Assembly (NCBI RefSeq): GCF_017744655.1
Contig: NZ_JAGIAW010000001.1
Location: 310,001 to 374,000, forward strand
Origin: Devosia sp.
GTDB lineage: Bacteria; Pseudomonadota; Alphaproteobacteria; Rhizobiales; Devosiaceae
Length of the DNA: 64,000 bases
Direction: 5' to 3'
The notes beneath the pieces are model-generated. The model was given only the letters and a program-made list of their open reading frames with translations. It was not told the origin of the DNA and did no database searches. Both the position numbers and the translations under genes were made by a program. Below, piece by piece: positions 42,537 to 51,358 of this stretch. How positions within the stretch are numbered: position 1 is the stretch's first letter; each line of letters opens with the position of its first letter.

Positions 42537-44078
42537 ATGATCCCGAAAATCCTTCATTTCACCTGGAAATCCGAACAGCTTCCGCGCCAGATGCAGGCCT
42601 ATTACGACGCCTGGCGGCTGTTGCATCCGGACTGGGATATTCGTCTCTGGACCGACGAGACGATGCGGGCCTTCGTGGCGGAGACCTATCCGACCGTTAT
42701 CGCGACATATGACGCCTATCCCAAGATGATCCAGAGGGCAGATTCCTTCCGCTATCTGGTGCTAGGCGCCATGGGTGGCGTTTATGCCGATCTCGATGTC
42801 GAGCCTTTCCAGTCCATCGATGGGTTGCTGAACTACGAGTGTTTCCTGGGCATCGAGCCGCTAGAGCACATCTTTCCCGATCGCCATCACCAGGGCGTGC
42901 CGTTCCTTCTGACCAATGCCTTCATGGGGTCGGTGCCGGGGCACAAATTGTGGCAGGGCATTATTGCAAGGATGCCTGATTTGGTGGATCAGGAAACCTT
43001 CTATTCCACCGGGCCGTCCATGGTTACGGCGTCGGTGCTCAGGCTGCAGAAGGAAGATCGCCCGACATTGCTGTCGCCGATGGTCTGGTCGCCGCTGCTG
43101 GCGGATGGCCGCAAGACGCGCTCTGACGCCGAAGCCATCGCACTGCTGGAGCCGATCGGTACCGTTGTGCCCGCGACGAGTGGTTCGCTTGTGTCCCATG
43201 TCTGGATGACCACCTGGGTGCCCTGGCACAAGCGGGGCAACAGATTTGCTCCCATTCTGCAGGTGCCCACGGCCATCAAGTGGGCGTGGCGGCAGATGAT
43301 CAATCCGGCCGTTGCCAAGGTGGTTATCTCCGATCCGCTGCAGCTTTACACCAATCAGGTCATAGTAGCGACCGAGGAACGGCCGCAGGTTCAGGTTGCG
43401 GTGCGGCTTGGGAAGCGTGATCTGTCGACGGCTCTCGCGGCGGCGCTGGCCAATCTCGACTATCCTAGGGATCGGCTGACCTTTGCAGTCCATATTTCTG
43501 CCGATGCCCACCGAGGGGACGTGGCTGCAATGCTTGAGCGGAGCGGATTGCAGGCGGAGATCGTGGGCGGCGATTTCGCGTCTTCGGCGGCGCGGGACAA
43601 TGCCATTCTGGATGGGTTCGCGGCTGACAGGGATTATCTGCTGCTGGTCGACGGGGCAGTGACTTCTATTCCGGCCGATGCGATCCAGCGCATGCTTGGC
43701 GCGGGGCTTCCCGTGACGACGGTCAACGTGGTCGATGAAACGGGAGCGCCGGGGGATGACCAGCTTTTCCGCTACGAGAAAGCTGCGCCTTTTAAGGTGC
43801 TCTACAAAGATGGCGGGCGGGATGGCGTAGTGCGCCGGAATAAAGTGTTCCGGACCTATTTGGGCCATCAGAAGGTTTTCGCGCTGTTGCCGCTCGATGG
43901 GGTGGGGGAGAGTTTCGTGCTTATTGCCCGGGCTGTCGTCGACGCCGGTGTACGCTTTGCCGAGACGCCTTACAAACTACACCTCGGCGCTGAGGCCTTT
44001 GGCATCATGGCGCGAGACAAGGGTTTTGAAGCTGGTGGCCTGACCAATCTCAAAGTGGTGCGGCAGAGGTCGATCTAG
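42537..44078 (+). CDS. Two-domain glycosyltransferase (GT32-like plus Anp1-like region)
   Basis: 513 aa. Residues 1-~240 match the Och1/GT32-type sugar transferase: IPKILHFTWKSEQLP, WRLLHPDWDIRLWTDE and the DXD site in GGVYADLDVEPFQ. Residues ~280-500 form a second alpha/beta region (VAVRLGKRDLSTALAAALAN, LDYPRDRLTFAVHI, DRDYLLLVDGAVTSIPADAI) resembling Anp1/GT62-type domains, with VDGAV where a DxD would be expected. Acceptor unknown; perhaps surface polysaccharide. It is monocistronic, with no polysaccharide cluster around it. Confidence 0.75.
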   Translation: MIPKILHFTWKSEQLPRQMQAYYDAWRLLHPDWDIRLWTDETMRAFVAETYPTVIATYDAYPKMIQRADSFRYLVLGAMGGVYADLDVEPFQSIDGLLNYECFLGIEPLEHIFPDRHHQGVPFLLTNAFMGSVPGHKLWQGIIARMPDLVDQETFYSTGPSMVTASVLRLQKEDRPTLLSPMVWSPLLADGRKTRSDAEAIALLEPIGTVVPATSGSLVSHVWMTTWVPWHKRGNRFAPILQVPTAIKWAWRQMINPAVAKVVISDPLQLYTNQVIVATEERPQVQVAVRLGKRDLSTALAAALANLDYPRDRLTFAVHISADAHRGDVAAMLERSGLQAEIVGGDFASSAARDNAILDGFAADRDYLLLVDGAVTSIPADAIQRMLGAGLPVTTVNVVDETGAPGDDQLFRYEKAAPFKVLYKDGGRDGVVRRNKVFRTYLGHQKVFALLPLDGVGESFVLIARAVVDAGVRFAETPYKLHLGAEAFGIMARDKGFEAGGLTNLKVVRQRSI

Positions 44079-44081
44079 GGA

Positions 44082-44396
44082 TCAGAGACCAAAAGCGTGG
44101 CGGCAGAGCATGGCGGTGGCCCATCCGGCCGCCAGCATGATCAGGCCGGGATATTTGAGGCTGACGACCAGCGCCACAAGCATGGCGAGCTTGATGTCGT
44201 AGCCGCCGTTGAAGAAGGCGGGGGCGCAGAGGGTGGTCAGAACGGCGGCCGGAACGGCATTGAGCGCAGCTTCGAGGCGCGGCGGTATGCTGCTCATGCG
44301 GGTGATGAGCACGTAGCCGCCAATACGCGTCAGATAGGTGGCGGCGGCAGCGGCGATGATCAGCCAAGCGGTCGCCGGATCGAGTGCGAAATTCAT
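44082..44396 (-). CDS. azlD: AzlD-family branched-chain amino acid exporter subunit
   Basis: 104 aa with three or four hydrophobic segments. The AzlD signature is in YLTRIGGYVLITR and LEAALNAVPAAVLTTLCAPAFF. AzlC-AzlD export leucine, valine and azaleucine. The ATG overlaps the azlC stop by 4 bp, so the subunits are co-translated. Third gene of the carA-azlC-azlD transcript. Confidence 0.85.
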   Translation of the reverse strand: MNFALDPATAWLIIAAAAATYLTRIGGYVLITRMSSIPPRLEAALNAVPAAVLTTLCAPAFFNGGYDIKLAMLVALVVSLKYPGLIMLAAGWATAMLCRHAFGL

Positions 44397-45109
44397 GAAT
44401 GGCCGGCCTTTGCGGTCTTGGCGCCGGACGGGGGCGACAAGGGCATGAGCGCGGCGACGAGCACGCCGAAGGCGGCGCCGATGCTGACATGCCAGGGGGA
44501 GCCCACGAACTGGTAGCCCAGGACCGAGCCGATGAAGCTGGCCGCGACCACGGGATAGAAGTTGGGTTTGCGGCGGAAGCCGACGACGATGCCGAGGAAA
44601 TAGAGCGGCAGCAGGACGTCGATGGCCCAGATGCGCGGATCGCCGATCATGGCGCCAAAGGCGGCGCCTATGACGCTAAAGGTCAGCCAGGGTACGTAGA
44701 TGGTCGCAGCGAAGGCGAGATACCATTCGAGCGTGATGGTCCTGCCGCCTTCGGCGCGGCGGACGGTTTCGGCGAACTGGGGGTCGATGAGCACGAAGAA
44801 GGCAAGGAGCTTCTGGCCCAGCGTGAAATGGGTGAGATAGCGGGTGAGCGCTGCCGAATAGAGAACGTGGCGGAAATTGACGGCAAAGATCGAGAGCACG
44901 ATCAGCCAGGCAGCGACGTGCTGGCCGAAAAGCTCGATGCCGACGAGCTGGCTGGCGCCGGCATAGACGGTGGCCGACATCAGGGCCACTTCGGGAAGGC
45001 TGAGGCCGTTGTCCACGGCGACTGCGCCGAACAGTACCGCAAAAGGCGAGGAGGACAGCGCAACAATGGCGCCGCCCTTCAGGCCTTCAACGATCTCCTG
45101 ACGGTTCAT
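44393..45109 (-). CDS. azlC: AzlC-family branched-chain amino acid exporter subunit
   Basis: 238 aa integral membrane protein. It contains the AzlC core GAVAVDNGLSLPEVALMSAT, YAGASQLVGIELFG and VNFRHVLYSAALT. It forms a branched-chain amino acid exporter with AzlD. The start lies immediately after the carA stop, so it shares the carA promoter, an unusual coupling of pyrimidine/arginine synthesis with amino-acid export. Confidence 0.9.
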   Translation of the reverse strand: MNRQEIVEGLKGGAIVALSSSPFAVLFGAVAVDNGLSLPEVALMSATVYAGASQLVGIELFGQHVAAWLIVLSIFAVNFRHVLYSAALTRYLTHFTLGQKLLAFFVLIDPQFAETVRRAEGGRTITLEWYLAFAATIYVPWLTFSVIGAAFGAMIGDPRIWAIDVLLPLYFLGIVVGFRRKPNFYPVVAASFIGSVLGYQFVGSPWHVSIGAAFGVLVAALMPLSPPSGAKTAKAGHS

Positions 45110-46315
45110 TTAGGCCGCGGGCGCCTTGTGCTCGGGCCATTCGGCAATGCCCTTCTCCTTGCGCACCAGATTGAGGAAGCGCGTGAAGAGGTAGTGGCTG
45201 TCCTGCGGGCCGGGGCTGGCTTCGGGGTGGTACTGCACCGAGAATATCGGCTTGCCGTCGACCGCGAGGCCGGCATTGGAACCGTCGAAGAGCGAGATGT
45301 GCGTCTGGGTAACGCCAGCGGGCAGGTTTTCGGCGTCTACGGCGAAACCGTGGTTCATCGAGGTGATTTCGACCTTGCCTGTGGTCAGGTCTTTCACGGG
45401 ATGATTAGCGCCGTGGTGGCCCTGATGCATCTTGCTGGTGGTACCGCCCAAGGCGAGGCCGAGGAGCTGGTGGCCGAGGCAGATGCCGAACATGGGCTTG
45501 CCGGTCTCCATCAGTTTCTGGATGGTCGGGACCGCATATTTGCCGGTCGCGGCCGGATCGCCAGGGCCATTGGAGAGGAAGATGGCATCGGGATTGTGCG
45601 CTAGGACGTCGGAAGCCGAGGCGGTGGCGGGGACGACGGTGACCTTGGCGCCCTGATCGGCCAGGCAGCGCAGGATGTTGCGCTTGGCACCGTAGTCGAT
45701 GGCGACAACGTGGAAATCAGGGTTTTCGACCGTGCCGTAGCCCTTGTTCCATTCCCAACTGGTCTGGTCCCAGTGATAGGTTTGGGCGGTGGTGACTTCC
45801 TTGGCGAGATCGAGACCTTCGAGGCCCGGGAAGGCCGTCAGTTCGGCCTTGATCGAGCCCTCGTCGAACTGGCCGGTCGGCTCGTGGGCGATGACGCCGT
45901 TGGGCATGCCGTTTTCGCGGATGAGGGCGGTCAGGGCGCGGGTGTCGACACCGGCGATGCCGATGATGTTGCGCTTCTTGAGCCAGGCATCGAGCTTTTC
46001 GGCAGCGCGATAATTCGAGGGGTTGGTGATGTCGGCCTTGAGCACGACACCGCGCACGCCCGAGAGGGCGGCCATGTTCACCGTTTCGATATCTTCGTCG
46101 TTGGTGCCGACATTGCCGATATGGGGGAAGGTGAAGGTGATGATCTGGCCGGCATAGGAGGGGTCGGTGAGGACTTCCTGGTAGCCGGTCATTGCCGTGT
46201 TGAAGCAGACTTCGCCGGCGGCGTGGCCGACTGCACCGATGCCATGGCCCTCAAGGCGCGTGCCGTCAGCCAGAATAAGAACTGCGGTCGCGGGGGATTG
46301 CTGCCAGCCGGTCAC
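45110..46315 (-). CDS. carA: Carbamoyl-phosphate synthase small subunit
   Basis: 401 aa glutaminase subunit of carbamoyl-phosphate synthetase, supplying ammonia to CarB. The C-terminal class I amidotransferase triad is C279 (FGICLGHQ), H363 and E365 (YHPEASPGPQD); the N-terminal domain has LADGTRLEGHGIGA and FNTAMTGYQEVLTDPSYAGQ. The start is a GTG at 46315 with GGAG 8 nt before it; the upstream open frame reaches 46429 but is not conserved-like. Divergent from the yqeY gene. Confidence 0.95.
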   Translation of the reverse strand: MTGWQQSPATAVLILADGTRLEGHGIGAVGHAAGEVCFNTAMTGYQEVLTDPSYAGQIITFTFPHIGNVGTNDEDIETVNMAALSGVRGVVLKADITNPSNYRAAEKLDAWLKKRNIIGIAGVDTRALTALIRENGMPNGVIAHEPTGQFDEGSIKAELTAFPGLEGLDLAKEVTTAQTYHWDQTSWEWNKGYGTVENPDFHVVAIDYGAKRNILRCLADQGAKVTVVPATASASDVLAHNPDAIFLSNGPGDPAATGKYAVPTIQKLMETGKPMFGICLGHQLLGLALGGTTSKMHQGHHGANHPVKDLTTGKVEITSMNHGFAVDAENLPAGVTQTHISLFDGSNAGLAVDGKPIFSVQYHPEASPGPQDSHYLFTRFLNLVRKEKGIAEWPEHKAPAA

Positions 46316-46501
46316 GGTCGGTCTCCATGCTTGGTTCGTCGGATCGCGCGCAAAGGAAAGCGGCGGAAAGCCGCTACAATGCTGCGAGGTATGTCGGTTG
46401 AGGCCTCCTCTTAGAAGGGCAAGCGACATAGCGCAAGTGGCGCGACCAGCGTTTCGCGCCTATATGGGGACAACAAATTGCATGGCAAGGAGCACACAAA
46501 G

Positions 46502-46960
46502 ATGCGCGAAGAGATCAGCGAAGGGCTGAAAACTGCCCTCAAGGCCCGTGACCAGCGGAGAACCGCGACCTTGCGCGCCATCAACGCGGCGATCAAGGAT
46601 CGCGATATTTCCAATCGTGGCGACGGCAAGGCGCCGGCGACCAATGATGAAGTGCTGGCCATCATCCAAAAGATGGTGAAGCAGCGTGAAGAGAGCTTTG
46701 CGATCTATGCGCAGGCCGGGCGCGCCGATCTCGCGACGGTGGAAAAGGAAGAGATCGACATTCTCAACGAATTCCTGCCCAAGCCGCTGAGCGAGGACGA
46801 AGTGGCTGCCGCTATCGAGGACGCTATCGTATCGAGCGGCGCGGAAGGTCCGAAGGACATGGGCAAAGTGATCGGTGTGCTGAAAGCCAATTATCCCGGT
46901 CGAATCGATTTCGGGAAGGTGAGCGGACAGGTGCGGAACGCGCTGGCAGCGAAGGGCTGA
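46502..46960 (+). CDS. GatB/YqeY domain protein
   Basis: 152 aa. It matches stand-alone YqeY proteins: MREEISEGLKTALKARD, RTATLRAINAAIKD, MVKQREESFAIYAQAGRADL, EKEEIDILNEFLPKPL and GPKDMGKVIGVLKANY. The YqeY domain is homologous to the tRNA-binding tail of GatB, so a role in tRNA-dependent amidation or tRNA handling is inferred. In many alphaproteobacteria it lies next to dnaG-rpoD; here about 4.4 kb of other genes intervene. Confidence 0.92.
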   Translation: MREEISEGLKTALKARDQRRTATLRAINAAIKDRDISNRGDGKAPATNDEVLAIIQKMVKQREESFAIYAQAGRADLATVEKEEIDILNEFLPKPLSEDEVAAAIEDAIVSSGAEGPKDMGKVIGVLKANYPGRIDFGKVSGQVRNALAAKG

Positions 46961-46966
46961 CGATCT

Positions 46967-46991
46967 GGCGGGAGGTCAGTGGCCTCCCGCC
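46967..46991. terminator. Terminator hairpin between yqeY and GST
   Basis: GGCGGGAGG-TCAGTGG-CCTCCCGCC, 9-bp stem between convergent genes, followed by a weak AATTTG tail. Confidence 0.65.
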
Positions 46992-46998
46992 AATTTGC

Positions 46999-47610
46999 TC
47001 AGGCGATGCCTTTGAACGGGTCGCGCCAGGCGTCGATCTGATTAAGACGATCATGCCAGGCGCGAATATTGGCATAGGTATTGAGAGGGATCTGCCCGCG
47101 CTCGGCATAGGGTAGGGCGGAGGCGACACGGAAGTCGGCATAGCTGAGTTTGTTGCCGACCAGCCAGTCGCGTCCGGCGAGAGTTGATTCAAGAATCGCT
47201 GCGAAACGATTGAAATCGTTGGTGGCGTCTTCAACTACATTTGGGTCCGGGTCGCCCATGAAGGATCGCGCAGTAAAATTGTGCCAGACGAGCGCTGCGC
47301 CTGCATTGGTGAAATGGTGTGCGCTCCAACTCACCCACATCATCATCTCCACCGCGTGTTCATCCGGCCAGAAGTCGCCGCCGGCAAGGCGGGAGAGCCG
47401 TAGGGCGATGGCGTCGGCCTCCCAGAGTGGCTTGCCGTCTTCGACCAGCAAGGGCGCCAGCGAATTAGGATTGAGCGGCAGGAACGCCTCGCGATCGGCC
47501 CCCATAGGCTCATAGCGGACAAGGTCGACGGGCGATTTGAGATGGCGGGCGACGGCCACTGCGACACGCGGATTGATGTTGTGGGTGTAATAGAGTGTTC
47601 TGTCGGTCAT
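46999..47610 (-). CDS. Glutathione S-transferase family protein
   Basis: 203 aa. Thioredoxin-like N-terminal domain (LYYTHNINPRVAVAVARHL, then LNPNSLAPLLVEDGKPLWEADAIALRL with the glutathione-binding ES/EAD motif) and an all-helical C-terminal domain (WLVGNKLSYADFRVASALPY). It conjugates or reduces with glutathione; the substrate is unknown. It belongs to the block separating yqeY from dnaG. Confidence 0.88.
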   Translation of the reverse strand: MTDRTLYYTHNINPRVAVAVARHLKSPVDLVRYEPMGADREAFLPLNPNSLAPLLVEDGKPLWEADAIALRLSRLAGGDFWPDEHAVEMMMWVSWSAHHFTNAGAALVWHNFTARSFMGDPDPNVVEDATNDFNRFAAILESTLAGRDWLVGNKLSYADFRVASALPYAERGQIPLNTYANIRAWHDRLNQIDAWRDPFKGIA

Positions 47611-47718
47611 GGCTTTCCTCCTGATGCGAACCGGAATTGGTCGCGCTTTGCGGGCCGGACAACGTGGCGACGCACGCGGAAAGAGCGGTTCGACTATCGG
47701 TGGAAAAATTTTTGGCGG

Positions 47719-48867
47719 CTAGGCTACCAGCCTGAGCGCGGCGAGTCTGACCTGATTTCTTCCGCCATTCTTGGCCTGGTACAGGGCAGCGTCGGCGCGA
47801 TTGAGGAGGACGGAAAAGTCCTCCTCGGCCGTTGAGATGGCGAGGCCGATGCTGACGGTGGCGATGAGGCCTTCGTCGTCGATGGCGAGTTCGAGATCGG
47901 CAAAGGCCTTGCGGATGCGCTCGGCGATGACTTTCGCGGCTTCCTGGTCGGCATCCCTGAGAACGACGCAGAATTCTTCGCCGCCAATGCGGGAGGCTAT
48001 ATCGGCCTGCCGCAGCTCTTGATCCAGAACACCCGCGAAACGCTGCAAAACGCGATCGCCCTCGGCGTGGCCCAGGCGGTCATTGACCTGCTTGAAATGG
48101 TCGAGATCGAACATTAGAACGGCCGCGTTGAGCGGTGGCTTCGAAGCGCCGAAGCGCTCGAAGAGGGCGCGACGGTTGAGGACGCCGGTCAGGGGGTCGG
48201 TATTGGCTTCGGTGTGATGATGCGCGGCGACACGCGCATGGTGCAGGGTGAGCGTGAAGGCGCCGATGCCGGTCAGCCCTACCAGCGACATGATGGAATT
48301 GAAGTCTTCGGCCCAGTTGTCAGGCGGCGCGGTCAGGTCCCAACTGCCTTCAATGGCAATGATGGCGGCACAGCAGACGAAGGACACGGCTGTCGCGGTG
48401 TAAAGCGTGGCAATGGCCGTAAGCGCCAGGCGAGGCCGGTCGTCGCTGCGCCAGTGCTCATAGGCGCAAAGGAGCATAAGCAGGGCCGACGCGAGATTGA
48501 GAACGAGGGTGCCGAAGCCGGAGAACCCCAGAGCCAAGGGAGTAGCCGTTGCGGCGATCGTGACAATGGCTGCGAGGGCCGCGGGCCATAGGGCGGCATG
48601 CTTGTTGCGGAAGCGGCGGGCGCCGGCATAGACGAGGCTGAAGCCGGCCAGGAGGAGGCTGAAGGGAACAAGCTGGTTGAAGAGCCCATAGGCGCCATTG
48701 CGCAGCCCCATGCTCACCAGGGCCAGGACCACCAGCGCCATGCCGCCTGCGCCGAAGACCAGATAGGTTTCGCTGCGCGAATTGAGCCAGCCGACCAGCA
48801 GGGCGAGCAGCAAGGAGGCGCTCGAAAACGCGATGCCGATCAGCAATGTGGCATTGTCGATGACCAT
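47719..48867 (-). CDS. Membrane-bound GGDEF diguanylate cyclase
   Basis: 382 aa. The N-terminal ~200 residues hold about six membrane helices (e.g. [20 protein letters not shown]), and the C-terminal GGDEF domain (~215-380) begins [19 protein letters not shown]. The active site reads GGEEF in [11 protein letters not shown], with metal ligand [12 protein letters not shown] and an intact allosteric I-site RQAD five residues before it. It therefore should synthesise c-di-GMP and be feedback-inhibited. The sensed signal is unknown. Confidence 0.92.
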   Translation of the reverse strand: MVIDNATLLIGIAFSSASLLLALLVGWLNSRSETYLVFGAGGMALVVLALVSMGLRNGAYGLFNQLVPFSLLLAGFSLVYAGARRFRNKHAALWPAALAAIVTIAATATPLALGFSGFGTLVLNLASALLMLLCAYEHWRSDDRPRLALTAIATLYTATAVSFVCCAAIIAIEGSWDLTAPPDNWAEDFNSIMSLVGLTGIGAFTLTLHHARVAAHHHTEANTDPLTGVLNRRALFERFGASKPPLNAAVLMFDLDHFKQVNDRLGHAEGDRVLQRFAGVLDQELRQADIASRIGGEEFCVVLRDADQEAAKVIAERIRKAFADLELAIDDEGLIATVSIGLAISTAEEDFSVLLNRADAALYQAKNGGRNQVRLAALRLVA

Positions 48868-48969
48868 TCGAGCACCCGACGCTTTGGCCCCTATTAGCGG
48901 CCAAAGTTACAACGCCCACTTACAAAGAAGCTGCAATTGTATCCATTGGCGATCACGTTTTAGGGTGAG

Positions 48970-50160
48970 CTATTCTGCCGCGGTGGCCACGGGGGATGGT
49001 GGCAGGGCGCCGGTGCTGTGGTCCCAGAGGCCGGAGCCGATGGCGATGGCTGCGGCGAGGGCCGAGGAAATGCCGCCGATGAGCGGGAGGAAGCCGTAGC
49101 CGAGGCCCGAATCGATAACATGTGCACCAAAGACCGCGCCGATGGCGATACCGATATTGAAGCCGGTGGGGATCAGGGCCGATGCAAGGTTCGGGGCGTC
49201 GGCGGCCCAGGCGAGGACGCGCGACTGGACCGGGGACCCGAAAGCGAAGTTCACGCCGCCCCAGAGGATGGTCACGATGGCCATGACGATGGGGTAGGGG
49301 CTGACGAAATAGATGGTGACGAACATCACGGCTTGCAGGGCCAGGATGACGACCAGCGAGGGCATGAGTTTCCAGTCGGCAAGGCGCCCGCCGATAAAGA
49401 CGCCAATGGTCGAGCCGACGCCGTAAAGCAGCAGCACCCAGGGGACGACGCCGGTTTCAAGGCCGGTGACATTGGTCAGGAGCGGGGTGATGTAGGTGAA
49501 AAGGCTGTATTGGCCGATCATCACCAGGATGACGATGAAGAGCGAGGCGACGATCTGCTGGCGGCCGAGCACCTTGAACTCGCGCATAAAACTGCCGGAG
49601 GTGGTTTCCGAGGCAGCATTGCGCGGCAGGAAGAAGGCGACGGCCAGCGTGGCGACGAGACCGATAATGCCAACGGCCCAGAAGGTGGCGCGCCAGCCGA
49701 GGGCGTTGCCGATGGCGGTGCCGCCGGGAACCCCGAGAATATTGGACACGGTGAGGCCAGAGAGAATCAGGGCCACGGCGAAGCCACGCTTGTCGGGAGA
49801 GACGATGCTGACCGCGACGATGGCGGCGATGCCGAAATAGGTGCCGTGCACCACCGACACCAGCACGCGGGCCAGCATCAGCATTTCGAAGTTGGGTGCG
49901 AGGGCGCAGAAGGCTTGGCCGAGAATGAAGATACCGCCTAAAAGCAGAATCAGCGCCTTGCGGGTCATTTTCTTCGTCGCCACGGCAAGGAGCGGACCGC
50001 CGATGGCGATGCCGATGGCGTAACCTGAAATCAGATAGCCGGCGACGGGAATGGAGACGCCCAACCCAGTCGCAACATCGGGCAGGATGCCGGCAATGAC
50101 GAATTCGGCCGTGCCGAAAGCGAAGGCGGCGAGGAAAAGGGCGATGAGCGGCAGGGACAT
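48970..50160 (-). CDS. MFS transporter, DHA1/AraJ-like
   Basis: 396 aa, twelve membrane helices. The start FLAAFAFGTAEFVIAGILPD with the GISGYAIGIAIGGPLLAVATKKMTR A-motif region and LVSVVHGTYFGIAAIVAVSI place it with AraJ/NepI-type drug-proton antiporters. It is a distant paralog of the MFS encoded at 35430-36650. Substrate unknown. Confidence 0.87.
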   Translation of the reverse strand: MSLPLIALFLAAFAFGTAEFVIAGILPDVATGLGVSIPVAGYLISGYAIGIAIGGPLLAVATKKMTRKALILLLGGIFILGQAFCALAPNFEMLMLARVLVSVVHGTYFGIAAIVAVSIVSPDKRGFAVALILSGLTVSNILGVPGGTAIGNALGWRATFWAVGIIGLVATLAVAFFLPRNAASETTSGSFMREFKVLGRQQIVASLFIVILVMIGQYSLFTYITPLLTNVTGLETGVVPWVLLLYGVGSTIGVFIGGRLADWKLMPSLVVILALQAVMFVTIYFVSPYPIVMAIVTILWGGVNFAFGSPVQSRVLAWAADAPNLASALIPTGFNIGIAIGAVFGAHVIDSGLGYGFLPLIGGISSALAAAIAIGSGLWDHSTGALPPSPVATAAE

Positions 50161-50346
50161 GTCAGTAACCGCGCAGGCGGCCTCGATTGGAGCTCGCTCA
50201 TTTCATAGTGAGCAAATCCGCACAATCCATATTTTGCCCGAAGCAGTATAGAAAAACTATAGTGGTACAAGGCTGGCGCCAATGGATTGGTAGCGCTAGA
50301 CTTCTTGTGCTGGAAGGGCCTCTTCGGCCCGATGGAGGGCACTAGA

Positions 50347-50907
50347 ATGACGGTTTCATCTCAGACGAAGCGGCGCTTTGCGGCGGCGACGGCCTTACGC
50401 GGACTGTTGATGCTGCTGGCGGGACTTTATGCCATCATTTTCCCGGGCGACGCGCTCACGGTGCTGGTGCTGTTCGGCGGCATCCTGCTTATAGTTGATG
50501 GTGCGCTCGGGCTGTGGAGCCTGACTTTTGGTGGCGGCAAGAGCGGCAATTACTGGTTCGATATCATCGCCAATGCCGCGTCGCTGATCCTCGGCATTCT
50601 GTTCTTCGTCCAGCCGTTCGTGGCGACGATTTTCACGGCGACCTTCTTTGGCACCATTGTGGGTCTGGCGGCCCTGTTCGTGGGCGTGATGCAGATCGTG
50701 GTGGTGGTGCGGGAGCGGGAAAGCTATGCGCGCATCTGGCCCGTGGTGCTGTCCGGGGTGTCCTACGTGCTGCTGGGGCTGGTCTTTTTGTTTTTCCCGG
50801 TGCTGACGGCGGCCGTCGGCATGGTCATCGGCGGCATTCTTCTGGTCTTCTTCGCCATTGGTCTCTTCGGCTGGGCCTGGCGGCTCTATCAGGCCAGCAA
50901 GGCCTGA
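50347..50907 (+). CDS. HdeD-family membrane protein
   Basis: 186 aa with six hydrophobic segments, each pair like the HdeD repeat: ALRGLLMLLAGLYAIIFPGD, LFGGILLIVDGALGLWSL, ASLILGILFFVQPFVATI, SYVLLGLVFLFFPVLTAAVG. HdeD proteins are linked to acid and envelope stress in enterobacteria; the exact job is unknown. A GGAGGG site precedes the ATG at 50347. Convergent with the small secreted gene downstream, 3 bp apart. Confidence 0.88.
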   Translation: MTVSSQTKRRFAAATALRGLLMLLAGLYAIIFPGDALTVLVLFGGILLIVDGALGLWSLTFGGGKSGNYWFDIIANAASLILGILFFVQPFVATIFTATFFGTIVGLAALFVGVMQIVVVVRERESYARIWPVVLSGVSYVLLGLVFLFFPVLTAAVGMVIGGILLVFFAIGLFGWAWRLYQASKA

Positions 50908-50910
50908 GAC

Positions 50911-51300
50911 CTATTTGTAGGTGACGGTGACGCCGGCGACGCTGGCGTCATCGCGAAACACAGTGGCGTCGGCGGGGCGGGTGATCGCTATTGAGTCCGC
51001 AGCCAGCCATTGTGCGGCCAGGTCGGCCTCCGCGCCGACCGAGAAGAAGCTTGCGGCATCGAACGGGATTTCTTCGCCGGGAGGAACCAGGGCGGCCTGA
51101 GTGTTGGGTTCGGTGTCGCCGCAGTCGCGTGAGAAGACCACGAGGTCGAATTGTTGATCCGGCGAAGTCAGGCGCGAGTGCTCTTCGATCGTGCATGCCG
51201 GCACAAGGTCGGCAACGATCCAGAGCGTGGCGCCGATGGCGATTGCCGGCAGCAGGGTGAAGGCAAGGAGCACCGGAACTGGCATTTTGGCGCGGGGCAT
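50911..51300 (-). CDS. Membrane-anchored or secreted small protein, function unknown
   Basis: 129 aa. One N-terminal hydrophobic segment (~8-30) serves as anchor or signal peptide. The exported domain opens ACTIEEHSRLTSPDQQFDLV then VFSRDCGDTEPNTQ, a pattern shared with a widespread family of uncharacterised small proteins (SPD...VF.RDCG....NTQ). Cysteines in ACT and RDCG could pair. Met6 is an alternative start; neither has a good ribosome site. Confidence 0.68.
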   Translation of the reverse strand: MPRAKMPVPVLLAFTLLPAIAIGATLWIVADLVPACTIEEHSRLTSPDQQFDLVVFSRDCGDTEPNTQAALVPPGEEIPFDAASFFSVGAEADLAAQWLAADSIAITRPADATVFRDDASVAGVTVTYK

Positions 51301-51358
51301 GGCTGTGGAAAAGCTCCTGGCTGATGACTTCGGCCCAAGGAGTGCTTAGGTAGCACCC

